A DNA stretch of 64,000 nucleotides. Source: Hydrogenophaga sp. (GTDB lineage: Bacteria; Pseudomonadota; Gammaproteobacteria; Burkholderiales; Burkholderiaceae_C). Below are positions 33,969 through 43,462 of this stretch, in pieces. Position numbers and translations under genes: made by a program. Below the pieces are notes generated by a model that had not been told where the DNA came from, did not search any database, and saw nothing but the letters and a program-made list of their open reading frames with translations. Each line of letters begins with the position of its first letter. The stretch's first letter is position 1. Where the stretch lies: assembly GCF_018780385.1 (NCBI RefSeq), contig NZ_JADMJO010000093.1, positions 1-64,000 on the forward strand. Reading direction: 5' to 3'.

Positions 33969-35828
33969 ATGATCCGCCTCTCCGAACTCAAACTTCCCTT
34001 GGCCGAGGTGCCGGCCGAACACCGCCGTGCCGCCGACGCGCCCACCGAAACGGACATCGACCGGCAACCGCCGCCGCATCCGGTTGACGCCCTCACCCGC
34101 CTCGCGGCGGCGGCTCTGGGCATCGAGCCTCGGCAGATCGCCCACTTGCACGTCTTCAAGCGCAGCTTTGACGCGCGCAAGGCCGATCTGCTCGCGGTCT
34201 ACATCGTCGACGTCACATTGGCCGACCCGACACACGAAGCCGACCTGCTCGCGCAGCACGCCGGCAAGCCGCACACCCAGCCCACGCCCGACATGGCCTG
34301 GCACCCACCCGGCCATGCCCCGACCGACTGGCCCGCCGACGAGCGAGAGCGCCCGGTGGTGGTGGGGCTGGGTCCGTGCGGCCTGTTCACCGCACTGGCG
34401 CTGGCGCAGATGGGTTTCAAGCCCATCGTGCTCGAGCGCGGCAAGCCGGTGCGCGAGCGCACCAAGGACACCTGGGGCCTGTGGCGCAAACACGTTCTCA
34501 ACCCCGAGAGCAACGTGCAATACGGCGAGGGCGGTGCGGGCCTGTTCTCCGACGGCAAGCTCTACAGCCAGATCAAGGACCCGCGCTTCCTCGGCCGCAA
34601 GGTCATGCAGGAGTTTGTCGATGCAGGCGCACCGGCTGAAATCCTCTACACCGCGCACCCGCACATCGGCACCTTCAAGCTGGTGCGTGTGGTGGAGGCC
34701 ATGCGCGAGAAGATCACCGCGCTCGGCGGCGAGATCCGCTTTCAGCACCTGGTGTGTGGCCTCACCCTCTCCAGCGAAGGTGGCGAGCAACGCATCGCAT
34801 CGCTGAAGGTGCGACGACTGGACGTCGGAGACACCATCGACATGCCGGTGCAGCGCGTGGTGTTCGCGCTGGGCCACAGTTCGCGCGACACCTTCGCGCA
34901 GCTGTGGGACGCGGGCGTTTTCATGGAAGCCAAACCGTTCTCCATCGGCTTTCGCATCGAGCACCCGCAGGGCGTGATCGACCGTGCGCGCTGGGGCCGC
35001 CACACCGGTCACCCGCTGCTGGGCGCGGCCGACTACAAGCTGGTGCACCACGCGAAGAACGGCCGCGCGGTCTACAGCTTCTGCATGTGCCCGGGCGGCA
35101 CCGTGGTGGCCGCCACCTGCGAGCCCGGCCGCGTGGTCACCAACGGCATGAGCCAGTACTCGCGCAACGAGCGCAACGCCAACGCCGGTCTGGTGGTGGG
35201 CATCGAGCCAGCCGATTTCCCACAAACCTTCCCGCGCGATGCGCCGCTGTGGACTGCAGCCTTCGGCGAATCGGACGGCCCGCGCTACGCCACACAGGCC
35301 GCACAACTCGCCGCCACGGGCCAGAACCATCCGTTGGCGGGCATCGTGCTGCAGCGCGAACTCGAAGCCCGCGCTTACCAGCTCGGTGGCGGCACTTACG
35401 AGGCACCAGGGCAACTGGTGGGGGATTTTCTGGCGCAGCGCCCGTCCAGCGCACTGGGCGAGGTGGTGCCTTCGTACCAGCCGGGCGTGAAGCTGGGCGA
35501 TCTGGCGCCGGCCCTGCCCGCCTACGCCATTGAAGCCATGCGCGAAGCGCTGCCGGTGTTCGGCCGCAAACTCAAGGGCTACGACATGGCCGACGCTGTG
35601 CTCACCGGCGTGGAGACCCGCACCTCCGCACCCCTGCGCATCACCCGCGGCGACGACTTTCAGAGTCTGAACACACGCGGGCTGTACCCGGCCGGTGAAG
35701 GCGCTGGCTACGCGGGGGGCATCCTTTCTGCAGGGGTCGACGGTTTGAAAGTCGCCGAAGCGCTGGTGCTGGATCTGCTCCGGGACGCGACCACGTCAAC
35801 AATCGCTGCAGAACTTCCGGCGTTGTGA
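33969..35828 (+). CDS. NAD(P)/FAD-dependent dehydrogenase (COG2509 type)
   Basis: The 619-residue protein has an N-terminal alpha/beta domain (residues 1-105, IAHLHVFKRSFDARKADL) of the type found in uncharacterised FAD-dependent dehydrogenases, followed by a flavin-binding Rossmann fold: VVVGLGPCGLFTALALAQMG and LERGKPVRERTKDTWGLW. GEGGAGLFSDGKL and the C-terminal LYPAGEGAGYAGGILSAGVD complete the FAD site. No signal peptide is present, so it is cytosolic. The substrate is unknown. No clear Shine-Dalgarno is seen; the ATG gives the family N-terminus MIRLSELKLPL. Confidence 0.85.
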   Translation: MIRLSELKLPLAEVPAEHRRAADAPTETDIDRQPPPHPVDALTRLAAAALGIEPRQIAHLHVFKRSFDARKADLLAVYIVDVTLADPTHEADLLAQHAGKPHTQPTPDMAWHPPGHAPTDWPADERERPVVVGLGPCGLFTALALAQMGFKPIVLERGKPVRERTKDTWGLWRKHVLNPESNVQYGEGGAGLFSDGKLYSQIKDPRFLGRKVMQEFVDAGAPAEILYTAHPHIGTFKLVRVVEAMREKITALGGEIRFQHLVCGLTLSSEGGEQRIASLKVRRLDVGDTIDMPVQRVVFALGHSSRDTFAQLWDAGVFMEAKPFSIGFRIEHPQGVIDRARWGRHTGHPLLGAADYKLVHHAKNGRAVYSFCMCPGGTVVAATCEPGRVVTNGMSQYSRNERNANAGLVVGIEPADFPQTFPRDAPLWTAAFGESDGPRYATQAAQLAATGQNHPLAGIVLQRELEARAYQLGGGTYEAPGQLVGDFLAQRPSSALGEVVPSYQPGVKLGDLAPALPAYAIEAMREALPVFGRKLKGYDMADAVLTGVETRTSAPLRITRGDDFQSLNTRGLYPAGEGAGYAGGILSAGVDGLKVAEALVLDLLRDATTSTIAAELPAL

Positions 35829-35904
35829 CGATTCTTTACACACGGTGCATCATGGGTTGACAGCGCCGGAGCACACTTCAAGCTACCCTCATCAGGAGTT
35901 GTCC

Positions 35905-36621
35905 ATGAAGACCCCAGCCCTCATTCCCTTCGCGGCCGGCCTGCTTGCCCTGGCCGGTAGCGGCGTGGCGCACGCGCAGGAAGAACAAGGCCGCGTGATC
36001 AGCAGCACGCCAGTGGTGCAACAGGTGGCCGTGCCGCGCGAAGTGTGCAGCGACGAGCGCGTGACCTACCAAGGGCAACCATCGGGCGCGGGCGCCCTGC
36101 TCGGTGGCATCGCTGGCGGTGCCGCGGGCAACGCCATCGGCAACGGCAGCGGCCGCGCCGCCGCCACGGTGATCGGCCTCATCGGCGGAGCCATGATCGG
36201 CAACCGCGTTGAAGGCCCTGGCCAGCCCTACACCGAAACCTATCGGCAGTGCGGCACGCAGACGTTTTACGAAAACCGCACTGTGGCCTACAACGTGGTC
36301 TATGAATACGCCGGGCGCCAGTACAACGTGCAGACGCCCCAAGACCCGGGCCGCTACATTCGCCTGAACGTGTCACCGGTGGATGTGCTGCCACCGCCCG
36401 TCTACAACAACGCACCCGTGTACCAGCCGCAGGTCGAGTACTACCCACAAAACACCCGCATCACCATCGGCACGCAGTACTACCCGCGTTACCAGGTCTC
36501 ACCGGGCGTGATCTACATCAATGGCATCCGCTCTGGTCACCACCGCCATGACGACCGCCGCTACAGGGACGGTCATCGCGATGGTCATCGAGGCAACGAC
36601 GGCTGGGACCGCAACCGCTGA
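35905..36621 (+). CDS. Exported glycine-zipper 2TM domain protein
   Basis: A 238-residue protein with a signal peptide cleaved after AHA at residue 24, a glycine zipper at about 62-105 (GALLGGIAGGAAGNAIGNG, VIGLIGGAMIGNRVEG) as in SlyB/YmgG-like envelope proteins, then a Tyr/Pro/Asn-rich region and a basic His/Arg/Asp tail (HHRHDDRRYRDGHRDGHRG). It is probably an outer-membrane or periplasmic lipid-associated protein; there is no lipobox. AGGAG lies 6 bases before the ATG. A bidirectional terminator follows. Confidence 0.85.
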   Translation: MKTPALIPFAAGLLALAGSGVAHAQEEQGRVISSTPVVQQVAVPREVCSDERVTYQGQPSGAGALLGGIAGGAAGNAIGNGSGRAAATVIGLIGGAMIGNRVEGPGQPYTETYRQCGTQTFYENRTVAYNVVYEYAGRQYNVQTPQDPGRYIRLNVSPVDVLPPPVYNNAPVYQPQVEYYPQNTRITIGTQYYPRYQVSPGVIYINGIRSGHHRHDDRRYRDGHRDGHRGNDGWDRNR

Positions 36622-36638
36622 TTCCAGTGCACACCAAC

Positions 36639-36668
36639 AAAAAAGCGACCAGAAGGTCGCTTTTTTTT
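36639..36668. terminator. Bidirectional intrinsic terminator
   Basis: A-run (36639-36644), stem GCGACC (36645-36650), loop AGAA, stem GGTCGC (36655-36660), then eight T (36661-36668). It works for the glycine-zipper gene on plus and, through the A-run, for htpX on minus. Confidence 0.92.
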
Positions 36669-36697
36669 CGTGTCGGAGACCGTGCTCTGACCCAGGG

Positions 36698-36774
36698 ACA
36701 CCGAGGAACCGGCTTTGCCGGGCCTCAGGTGTCGCCCCCCTCAGGGGGGTGGCGCCGAAGGCGACGCGGGGGGC
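36698..36774 (-). repeat. Palindromic repeat family A, copy 2 (3' of htpX)
   Basis: Second copy of the element at 311-382, sharing the CACCGAGGAACCGGCTTTGC core and the CCCCC-TCA-GGGGG and CCGGC-AAA-GCCGG hairpins. It lies 18 bases after the htpX stop codon, in the same orientation to its gene as copy 1 is to ftsA. A true terminator (36639-36668) follows it. Confidence 0.8.
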
Positions 36775-36792
36775 AACCCAACCTGTGGGGGG

Positions 36793-37662
36793 TTAGTTCT
36801 TCTGCAGCGCCGCGATACGCTCTTCAATAGGCGGGTGGGTCGAGAACAACTTGCCCAGGCTGCCCGTGATGCCGAGTGCCTGCATGGTCTTGGGCAGCTC
36901 TCCGGGTGTAAGGCCACCCAGGCGGGCCAGCGCGTTGATCATGGGCTGCTTGCGGCCCATGAGGCCAGCAGCACCGGCGTCGGCACGGAACTCGCGCTGG
37001 CGGCTGAACCAGGCCACGATGATGGCCGCCACGAAGCCCAGCACGATGTCCATCACGATGGTCGTGATCATGTAGCCGATGCCGGGACCGCTGCTGTTGC
37101 TGTCGCCCTTGCGCAGGAAGCCGTCCACCGCGTAGCCGATCACGCGGCTGAGGAACACCACGAAGGTGTTCATCACGCCCTGGATCAGCGTCATGGTGAC
37201 CATGTCGCCGTTGGCCACGTGGGCCACCTCGTGGCCGATCACGGCCTCGACTTCTTCCTTCGTCATGTTCTGCAGCAAGCCGGTGGACACCGCCACCAGC
37301 GCCGAGTTCTTGAAGGCACCGGTGGCAAACGCGTTGGGCGCGCCTTCAAAGATGGCGACCTCGGGCATGCCGATGCCGGCCTTCTCAGCGAAGCGGCGCA
37401 CGGTCTCCACGATCCAGGCTTCGTCCGATGTCTGCGGCTGGTTGATCACGCGCGCACCCGTGCTGAACTTGGCCATGGGCTTGCTGATCAGCAACGAGAT
37501 GATGGCGCCGCCAAAGCCGATGACGAGCGAGAACCCGGCCAGCGCCGTCATGTTCAGGCCGTTGGCGGTGAGAAAGCGGTCCACGCCCAGGATGCGGGTG
37601 GTGATCAACAGCACCGCCATCACGGCGAAGTTGGTCAGGACGAACAGCAGGATGCGTTTCAT
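36793..37662 (-). CDS. htpX: Zinc metalloprotease HtpX
   Basis: HtpX is an inner-membrane M48 protease that degrades misfolded membrane proteins, working beside FtsH. The 289-residue protein has two N-terminal membrane helices (5-22, 36-58), the zinc site HEVAH (144-148), and two further hydrophobic segments (about 158-180 and 190-215) before the third-ligand region [10 protein letters not shown]. Length matches E. coli (293). The start at ATG 37662 has CGGAG 5 bases upstream; the longer frame begins 27 bases earlier. Confidence 0.96.
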   Translation of the reverse strand: MKRILLFVLTNFAVMAVLLITTRILGVDRFLTANGLNMTALAGFSLVIGFGGAIISLLISKPMAKFSTGARVINQPQTSDEAWIVETVRRFAEKAGIGMPEVAIFEGAPNAFATGAFKNSALVAVSTGLLQNMTKEEVEAVIGHEVAHVANGDMVTMTLIQGVMNTFVVFLSRVIGYAVDGFLRKGDSNSSGPGIGYMITTIVMDIVLGFVAAIIVAWFSRQREFRADAGAAGLMGRKQPMINALARLGGLTPGELPKTMQALGITGSLGKLFSTHPPIEERIAALQKN

Positions 37663-37756
37663 GGGGACTCCGGGTAGTGTCAAAGACAACGGGATGATAA
37701 GTGGGGCTCGCTGTGCGGTTCTTCAAGCCACGCAAGCTTCAGGCAATCACCAATGA

Positions 37757-39142
37757 TCAGACTTGCGGCAGCAGAAACCGCCGTTCCCAGGCACTGATCT
37801 CGTTCAGGAAGCTGTCGTGCTCCATCGCCTTGACCGCGAGATAGGCCCGCACGAAGCGCTCACCCAACAGGCGTGGCGCGTGTTCACTCTGGGCCATTTG
37901 TTCGTGGGCGGTTGAAAAAGTTCGCGGCAGACCGCGCGGCAGGTCGTAGCCGTTGCCTTGCACCGGATCGCCCGGCAGACAGCGCGTTTGCAGCCCCGCC
38001 AGGCCGGCGGCCAGCGTGGCGGCCATGGCCAGGTAGGGGTTGGCATCGGCGCCGGCCAGACGGTTCTCCACCCGGCGCGCCGCAGCGGGGCTCACGGGCA
38101 CGCGCAGGCCGGCGGTGCGGTTGTCGTAGCCCCAGGCCACATTGGTGGGCGCCTGACTGCCGCTCACATAGCGGCGGTACGAATTGACCGTGGGCGCATA
38201 GATGAGGGTGAGGTCGGGCGTGAAGGCCTGCAAGCCGCCGATGTAGTGCAGGAAAGCGTCGCTGGCGGAGCCATCGGGCTGGCTGAAGATGTTGCGACCT
38301 TCGGCATCCACCACGCTCTGGTGCAGGTGCATGGAGCTGCCCGCCTCGCCCGCGATGGGCTTGGCCATGAACACCGCGTTCAAACCGTGCTGCAGGGCGA
38401 TCTCGCGCGCCGCCGTCTTGAACAGAAAAGCCTGATCGGCCACCACCACCGGGTCGCCGTGCAGAAGGTTGATCTCGTACTGGCACGGCCCCACCTCGTG
38501 CAGCCAGGTATCGGCCCGGATGCCCAGCGCATCGATGGCGGCGTGGAACGCGTCCCAGAACGGCGCCAACTCATTGAGCGCGTTCAGGCTGAAAGCCGAT
38601 TGCCCCACCTCGGGCCGGCCACCGCGCCCCAGCGGCGCGGTCAGCGGCAGGGCCGGGTCGGTCATGGCGGCGGTCAGGTAGAACTCGATCTCGGGCGCCA
38701 CCACGGGTGTGAGGCCCATGGTTTGGTAACGCGCGACCACGTTCTTGAGCACCGAGCGCGGGGCAAATTCACACAGGCTGCCGTCGAGCTCCACGCAGTC
38801 GTGCACCGCCAGGTAGCGCGGCACGCTGGCCCAGGGTGCAAGCTTGAGCGTGGCCAGGTCGGGCACCAGTCGCACGTCGGGGTCGCTGTCGGGAAAGATC
38901 GGGTCGTAGGAGTACTCCCCCGTCACGCATTGCATGGGGATGGCCTGGCAGATGCGCAGTTCGCCACCCACCGCGAAGCTGCCCGCGGGCATGAGCTTGC
39001 CGCGCGGGTAACCGGTGACGTCGGCAAAGAGGCACTCGACGTCGCGCACGCCGCTGGCCCGGAAATGGGCGGCGAGTTCGGCGCGGTCGGCGTCCAGTGC
39101 CAGATTCAGGTGGGACCAGGAGGGCGATGTCGGCAGGGTCAT
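37757..39142 (-). CDS. Glutamine synthetase family protein (gamma-glutamylpolyamine synthetase-like)
   Basis: The 461-residue protein has the glutamine synthetase beta-grasp N-terminus (VECLFADVTGYPRGKLMPAG) and the catalytic barrel: APEIEFYL, GPCQYEINLLHGDP, FMAKPIAGEAGSSMHLHQS (metal and ammonia sites), NSYRRYVSG and RVENRLAGADANPYLAMAA. The pattern GKLMP in place of the typical GlnA start and the length favour the PuuA-like group that glutamylates amines, rather than the housekeeping GlnA. It overlaps the DUF3025 gene by ATGA and ends the pyrC run. The substrate is unproven. Confidence 0.85.
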   Translation of the reverse strand: MTLPTSPSWSHLNLALDADRAELAAHFRASGVRDVECLFADVTGYPRGKLMPAGSFAVGGELRICQAIPMQCVTGEYSYDPIFPDSDPDVRLVPDLATLKLAPWASVPRYLAVHDCVELDGSLCEFAPRSVLKNVVARYQTMGLTPVVAPEIEFYLTAAMTDPALPLTAPLGRGGRPEVGQSAFSLNALNELAPFWDAFHAAIDALGIRADTWLHEVGPCQYEINLLHGDPVVVADQAFLFKTAAREIALQHGLNAVFMAKPIAGEAGSSMHLHQSVVDAEGRNIFSQPDGSASDAFLHYIGGLQAFTPDLTLIYAPTVNSYRRYVSGSQAPTNVAWGYDNRTAGLRVPVSPAAARRVENRLAGADANPYLAMAATLAAGLAGLQTRCLPGDPVQGNGYDLPRGLPRTFSTAHEQMAQSEHAPRLLGERFVRAYLAVKAMEHDSFLNEISAWERRFLLPQV

Positions 39143-39900
39143 GGGTTGTCCAATGGAACATCAGGACGCCGGGGGCGGAACACGCCGGCGTCGGCATAGT
39201 AAGTGGGATCGTCGTTGGCGGGCCACCAGCCCGGCACACCCAGCACCGGCAAGGGCGTGAACGGCTTGGCCGCCAACACCGGCGCGCTCAGGCCCTGGGC
39301 CAGCCAGGCGTCCCAGGCAGCGAGGTCGTCACCCAAGTCCATGGGCACAGGCTCACGCAACACATGGGCGGTGATGGATTTGTAGGGCGTGACCAGTTTT
39401 TCGAGCAGCGCGTGGCCGAACAGCACCAGCCGCGCCTGGGTCCACAGCGGGCGCAGCGTGACGAACAGCCGCTGCCAGTCGCGCCCCGTCAAAGCATCCC
39501 ACAGCGGCTCGGGTGCTTGCAGCAGCGCCGCGTTTTCGTCGAACAGTGTGAGCGCATCGCGCACCGGACCGCGCACCTCGCGCACGCCAGCCCGTGCGAT
39601 TTCGGTCGCCTGCAGCTGGTTGAGGCGCTGCTTGGTGAGTGGAAAACGCAACCAGCACAAGCCGTTGAAAAAATCGTGCAGGTTCTCGCGTGTGGGAACC
39701 TGGCCGGTGTCGAAGATGAACTGCTCGTACGCCGTGCCGGGGGACAAATCGGCTTGCGGCACGAAGCGCACCGGACACTGGCCTCTGAGTTGCAGCGCTT
39801 GCGGCAAAGTCTCGCCACGCGCGAGTGCCTGGGCCACCGCCCTCCCCTCGGGCGCCACGGGCGCAAACCAGGGTTCGTTCCAGTCGGGTGACAAGCCCAA
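39139..39900 (-). CDS. DUF3025 domain-containing protein
   Basis: A 253-residue soluble protein of the DUF3025 family, recognised by the blocks YEQFIFDTGQVPTRENLHDF, FNGLCWLRFPLTKQRLNQLQ and LTLFDENAALL. No catalytic motif or membrane segment is visible, and the family has no known activity. It is tightly placed: 4 bp after pyrC and overlapping the glutamine-synthetase-like gene by ATGA, so all three are probably cotranscribed and translationally coupled. Confidence 0.85.
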   Translation of the reverse strand: MGLSPDWNEPWFAPVAPEGRAVAQALARGETLPQALQLRGQCPVRFVPQADLSPGTAYEQFIFDTGQVPTRENLHDFFNGLCWLRFPLTKQRLNQLQATEIARAGVREVRGPVRDALTLFDENAALLQAPEPLWDALTGRDWQRLFVTLRPLWTQARLVLFGHALLEKLVTPYKSITAHVLREPVPMDLGDDLAAWDAWLAQGLSAPVLAAKPFTPLPVLGVPGWWPANDDPTYYADAGVFRPRRPDVPLDNP

Positions 39901-39904
39901 TGGC

Positions 39905-40960
39905 TCAGGCCTGCAACCGCCAGGGCAAGGCCTCGCCGCCGCGCAGTGGCTTGAGATCGGCCTCGCCGAAGCGGAAGCTCTCGGGTGTGGTCCAGCTCTC
40001 TCTCAACAGCGTCACGGTGCCGCTGTTGCGCGGCAGGCCGTAGAAGGCCGGGCCGTTGAAGCTGGCAAAAGCTTCGAGCTTGTCGAGCGCGCCCACCGTG
40101 TCAAAGGCCTCGGCGTACATCTCGATCGCAGCGTGCGCGGTGTAGCAACCGGCGCAGCCCATGGCGTGTTCCTTCAGGTGCGCGGGGTGCGGTGCGCTGT
40201 CGGTGCCGAGGAAGAAGCGGTCGCTGCCGCTGGTGGCCGCGGCCAGCAGGGCCTGGCGGTGCGTTTCGCGCTTGAGCACCGGGAGGCAGTAATAGTGCGG
40301 GCGCACGCCACCAGTGAAGATGGCGTTGCGGTTGTAGAGCAGGTGGTGCGCCGTGAGCGTGGCTGCGGTGAACGGGCTGGCCTCGGCCACGTACTGCGCG
40401 GCTTCCTTGGTGGTGATGTGCTCGAACACCACCTTCAGCTCGGGGAAGTCGCGCCGCAGCGGGATCATCTGCTGGTCAATGAACGCGGCTTCGCGGTCGA
40501 ACAGGTCAATGTCGGGCGAGGTGACCTCGCCATGCACCAGCAGCAGCAGGCCGGCGCGCTGCATGGCCTCCAGCGTCTTGTAGGTCTTGCGGATGTCGGT
40601 CACGCCGGCGTCGCTGTTGGTGGTGGCGCCGGCAGGGTAGAGCTTGAGGGCCACCACGCCGGCGTCCCTGGCGCGCGCGATTTCGTCGGCGGGCAGGTTG
40701 TCGGTGAGGTAGAGCGTCATCAGCGGTTCGAAAGTCACGCCCTCGGGCACGGCAGCCCGGATGCGGTCGCGGTAGGCCACGGCCTGCGCCGCGGTGGTCA
40801 CCGGCGGCTTGAGGTTGGGCATGATGATGGCGCGGCCAAACTGGGCAGCGGTGTGCGGCACCACCGTGCGCAGCGCATCGCCGTCGCGCACGTGCAGGTG
40901 CCAGTCGTCCGGCCGGGTGATGGTGAGGATGTTGGTGGGGGTGACAGTCGCAGCGTTCAT
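39905..40960 (-). CDS. pyrC: Dihydroorotase PyrC (type II)
   Basis: PyrC cyclises carbamoyl-aspartate to dihydroorotate in pyrimidine synthesis. The 351-residue product fits the E. coli-like type II enzyme: [12 protein letters not shown] (metal-binding HxH), [21 protein letters not shown] with the metal-bridging lysine, [30 protein letters not shown] and [10 protein letters not shown]. Length is normal (348 in E. coli). It leads a three-gene run with DUF3025 and a glutamine-synthetase-like gene. Confidence 0.97.
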   Translation of the reverse strand: MNAATVTPTNILTITRPDDWHLHVRDGDALRTVVPHTAAQFGRAIIMPNLKPPVTTAAQAVAYRDRIRAAVPEGVTFEPLMTLYLTDNLPADEIARARDAGVVALKLYPAGATTNSDAGVTDIRKTYKTLEAMQRAGLLLLVHGEVTSPDIDLFDREAAFIDQQMIPLRRDFPELKVVFEHITTKEAAQYVAEASPFTAATLTAHHLLYNRNAIFTGGVRPHYYCLPVLKRETHRQALLAAATSGSDRFFLGTDSAPHPAHLKEHAMGCAGCYTAHAAIEMYAEAFDTVGALDKLEAFASFNGPAFYGLPRNSGTVTLLRESWTTPESFRFGEADLKPLRGGEALPWRLQA

Positions 40961-40986
40961 GCCCCGATTGTCGCAAACCGCCTGGC

Positions 40987-41886
40987 CTACAGCGGCACCT
41001 TGTCCGTGGGGTACTTCCAGAAGTCGCGCAACAGGTAGCTGATGGGCAGGTTCAGCGGCACGCCCTTGGGCGGAATCGGTTTTTCGAACCAGGTGGCGTA
41101 GATGGCATGGATCTCGCCGCTGTAGATGAGGCGGCGCATTTCTTCGTCAATGATCTTCTTGAAAGCGGGGTCGTCCTTGGGCAACATGATGGCCAGGGCC
41201 TCGGTGGTGAAGAAGCGACCCACCACCTTGAGCGCCTTGGGATCGGGGCGCCCCGCGGCCAGGCCAAAGAGCAGCACGTCGTCCATGGCAAAGGCGTCGG
41301 CTTCGCCGTTCTCGACCATGGTCACCGCCTGTTGGTGGTCCTCGGCTTCCAGAATCCGCAACTTGAGGAAACGCTCCAGATCCAGGCGCCTCAAGGCCGC
41401 CAGCGGCGTGGTGTTGCGGGTGGACACCACGGTCTTGAGGGCGGGATGGTCCACCCGGTCCACGGGGCTGTCGGCCTTGACCAGCAGGCGCGCACCGGTG
41501 ATGAAGTGTGGAATGGTGAAGGCCACTTTGTCGCGGCGGGCAGCGTTGTTGGTGGTGGAGCCGCACTCCATGTGGACCTTGCCCTGCGCCACCATGTCGA
41601 TGCGGTTGGCCGGCGTGACCTGCACATACTCCACTGCCAACTGGGTCAGACCGATCTTCTGCTGCACCGCCAGAGCCAGCCGACGGCAGATGTCCAGTGC
41701 ATAGCCCACCGGCTTCTTCTGGTCGTCCACGTAGGAGAACGGCACCGCCGACTCCCGATGGGCCAGCACCAGTTTTCCCTGAGAACGAATCTGGTCCAGC
41801 ACCGGACCCGACTGCGCCTGGGCCAGACCTGTCAGGCCAATGACTGACGCAAGAACATACCGCGCCAATGAAGACACATGTGCCAT
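40987..41886 (-). CDS. Second amino-acid ABC periplasmic binding protein (GltI-like)
   Basis: A 299-residue solute-binding protein with a signal peptide cleaved after AQA at residue 24. It is a paralogue of GltI in the same cluster: both carry ECGSTTNNA followed by a VAF segment, and both end with a WF-x-KPIPP-type block ([12 protein letters not shown] here). It lies about 140 bp downstream of gltL on the same strand, so it may give the same transporter a second specificity, or be a stand-alone sensor-type protein. Substrate is unknown; acidic or related amino acids are likely. Confidence 0.85.
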   Translation of the reverse strand: MAHVSSLARYVLASVIGLTGLAQAQSGPVLDQIRSQGKLVLAHRESAVPFSYVDDQKKPVGYALDICRRLALAVQQKIGLTQLAVEYVQVTPANRIDMVAQGKVHMECGSTTNNAARRDKVAFTIPHFITGARLLVKADSPVDRVDHPALKTVVSTRNTTPLAALRRLDLERFLKLRILEAEDHQQAVTMVENGEADAFAMDDVLLFGLAAGRPDPKALKVVGRFFTTEALAIMLPKDDPAFKKIIDEEMRRLIYSGEIHAIYATWFEKPIPPKGVPLNLPISYLLRDFWKYPTDKVPL

Positions 41887-42027
41887 GAGAAGCCCCCAAG
41901 TCGATCAATGCCCTGTCGGCACAAGAAGGTGTGTGCGTCCTCTCATCCACGACTGCATGAAGCATAAGCACGTCTTGCGACGGCGTATCTAAGCTTCCAG
42001 CCGTATTTGAAGAGGATCGCGGGCGCT

Positions 42028-42765
42028 TCAGTGCGCCAGGATCTTGTTGAGGAAGTCCTTGGTGCGCGGTTGGCGGTCTTCGGGCTTGCCGAAGAAATCG
42101 TCTTTGGAGCAGTCTTCCAGGATCTTGCCACCCACGTCCATGAAGATCACACGGTTGCTGACCTTGCGCGCAAAACCCATTTCATGCGTCACGCACATCA
42201 TGGTCATGCCTTCGTTGGCCAGACCGACCATCACGTCGAGCACCTCGCCGACCATCTCGGGGTCGAGCGCCGAGGTGGGTTCGTCGAACAGCATCACGAT
42301 CGGGTCCATCGACAGCGCGCGCGCAATCGCCACACGCTGCTGCTGGCCGCCCGAGAGCTGGCCCGGGAACTTGTCCTTGTGCAGCGACAGGCCCACGCGG
42401 TCGAGCATCTTGAGGCCGCGCTTCTTGGCCTCGTCCGGGTTGCGGCCGAGCACCTTGATCTGCGCGATGGTGAGGTTCTCGGTCACCGACAGGTGCGGGA
42501 ACAGCTCGAAGTGCTGGAACACCATGCCCACGCGGCTGCGCAGCTTGGGCAGGTCGGTCTTGGGGTCGTGCACCGGCACGCCATCGACCGTGATCTCGCC
42601 CTTCTGGAAGGGCTCGAGCGCGTTGATGGTCTTGATGAGCGTCGACTTGCCCGAGCCGGACGGGCCGCAGACCACGACGACTTCACCCTTCTGGATGTCG
42701 GTGGAGCAATCGGTCAGCACCTGGACGCTGCCGTACCACTTGGAGACGTTCTTGAGTTCAATCAT
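42028..42765 (-). CDS. gltL: Glutamate/aspartate ABC transporter ATP-binding protein
   Basis: A 245-residue polar-amino-acid ABC ATPase. It has Walker [10 protein letters not shown] (34-42), signature [15 protein letters not shown], Walker [17 protein letters not shown] and H-loop [10 protein letters not shown]. The start [17 protein letters not shown] is typical of GltL/GlnQ. It is the last of the gltIJKL run, 24 bp after gltK. It powers uptake through the GltJK channel. Confidence 0.93.
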   Translation of the reverse strand: MIELKNVSKWYGSVQVLTDCSTDIQKGEVVVVCGPSGSGKSTLIKTINALEPFQKGEITVDGVPVHDPKTDLPKLRSRVGMVFQHFELFPHLSVTENLTIAQIKVLGRNPDEAKKRGLKMLDRVGLSLHKDKFPGQLSGGQQQRVAIARALSMDPIVMLFDEPTSALDPEMVGEVLDVMVGLANEGMTMMCVTHEMGFARKVSNRVIFMDVGGKILEDCSKDDFFGKPEDRQPRTKDFLNKILAH

Positions 42766-42789
42766 GGCAATTCCTGGTTTTCGGTTGCA

Positions 42790-43461
42790 TCAACGGATGA
42801 TGGCGATCTTCTTGTGCAGCTGCTTGACGGACCACGACAGCGCGTAACACATGACGAAATAGACCACGGCGGCGGCGAGGTAGGCCTCGATCGGACGACC
42901 GAAGTTCTTGCCCGCGACCTCGAAGCCCTTGAGCATGTCGTAGGCGCCGATGGCGTACACGAGCGAGGTGTCCTGGAACAGGATGATGGTCTGTGTGAGC
43001 AGCACCGGCAGCATGTTTCGGAAGGCCTGTGGCAACACCACCAGCTTCATGTTCTGCCCGTAGCTCATGCCCAGCGCCTGCCCCGCGTGCACCTGGCCAC
43101 GCGGGATCGACTGGATGCCCGCGCGCATGATCTCGCTGAAGTAGGCCGCCTCGAAGGCAATGAACGTGACCACCGCCGACACCTCGGCACCGATCGGCCG
43201 CCCGATCAACAGCGGCACCAGCAGGAAAAACCACAGGATCACCATCACCAGCGGAATGCTGCGCATGCCGTTGACGTAGATCGTGGCCGGCGTGTCGAGC
43301 CACTTCTTGCCCGACAGGCGCATGAGCGCGAGCACGGTGCCGAAGATGATGCCGCCGATGGTGGCCACGATGGTCAGCATCAGGCTGAAGTAGAGGCCCT
43401 TCAGCACGAAGTTGCTGATGAGGTCCCAGTTGTAGAAGGAAAAGTCGAGATTGAGGTTCAT
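42790..43461 (-). CDS. gltK: Glutamate/aspartate ABC transporter permease
   Basis: A 223-residue inner-membrane permease with about five hydrophobic helices and the permease EAA loop around EAAYFSEIMRAGIQSIPRGQ. It resembles GltK of E. coli (224) in length and start (MNLNLDFSFYNWD). It starts one base after the gltJ stop (TGACATG), so the two subunits are probably made in a coupled manner. Confidence 0.93.
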   Translation of the reverse strand: MNLNLDFSFYNWDLISNFVLKGLYFSLMLTIVATIGGIIFGTVLALMRLSGKKWLDTPATIYVNGMRSIPLVMVILWFFLLVPLLIGRPIGAEVSAVVTFIAFEAAYFSEIMRAGIQSIPRGQVHAGQALGMSYGQNMKLVVLPQAFRNMLPVLLTQTIILFQDTSLVYAIGAYDMLKGFEVAGKNFGRPIEAYLAAAVVYFVMCYALSWSVKQLHKKIAIIR

Positions 43462-43462
43462 G

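Noticed and set aside
35855-35860. TTGACA upstream of the glycine-zipper gene as a sigma-70 promoter
   Set aside because: The -35 is perfect, but no acceptable -10 hexamer lies 16-18 bases downstream.
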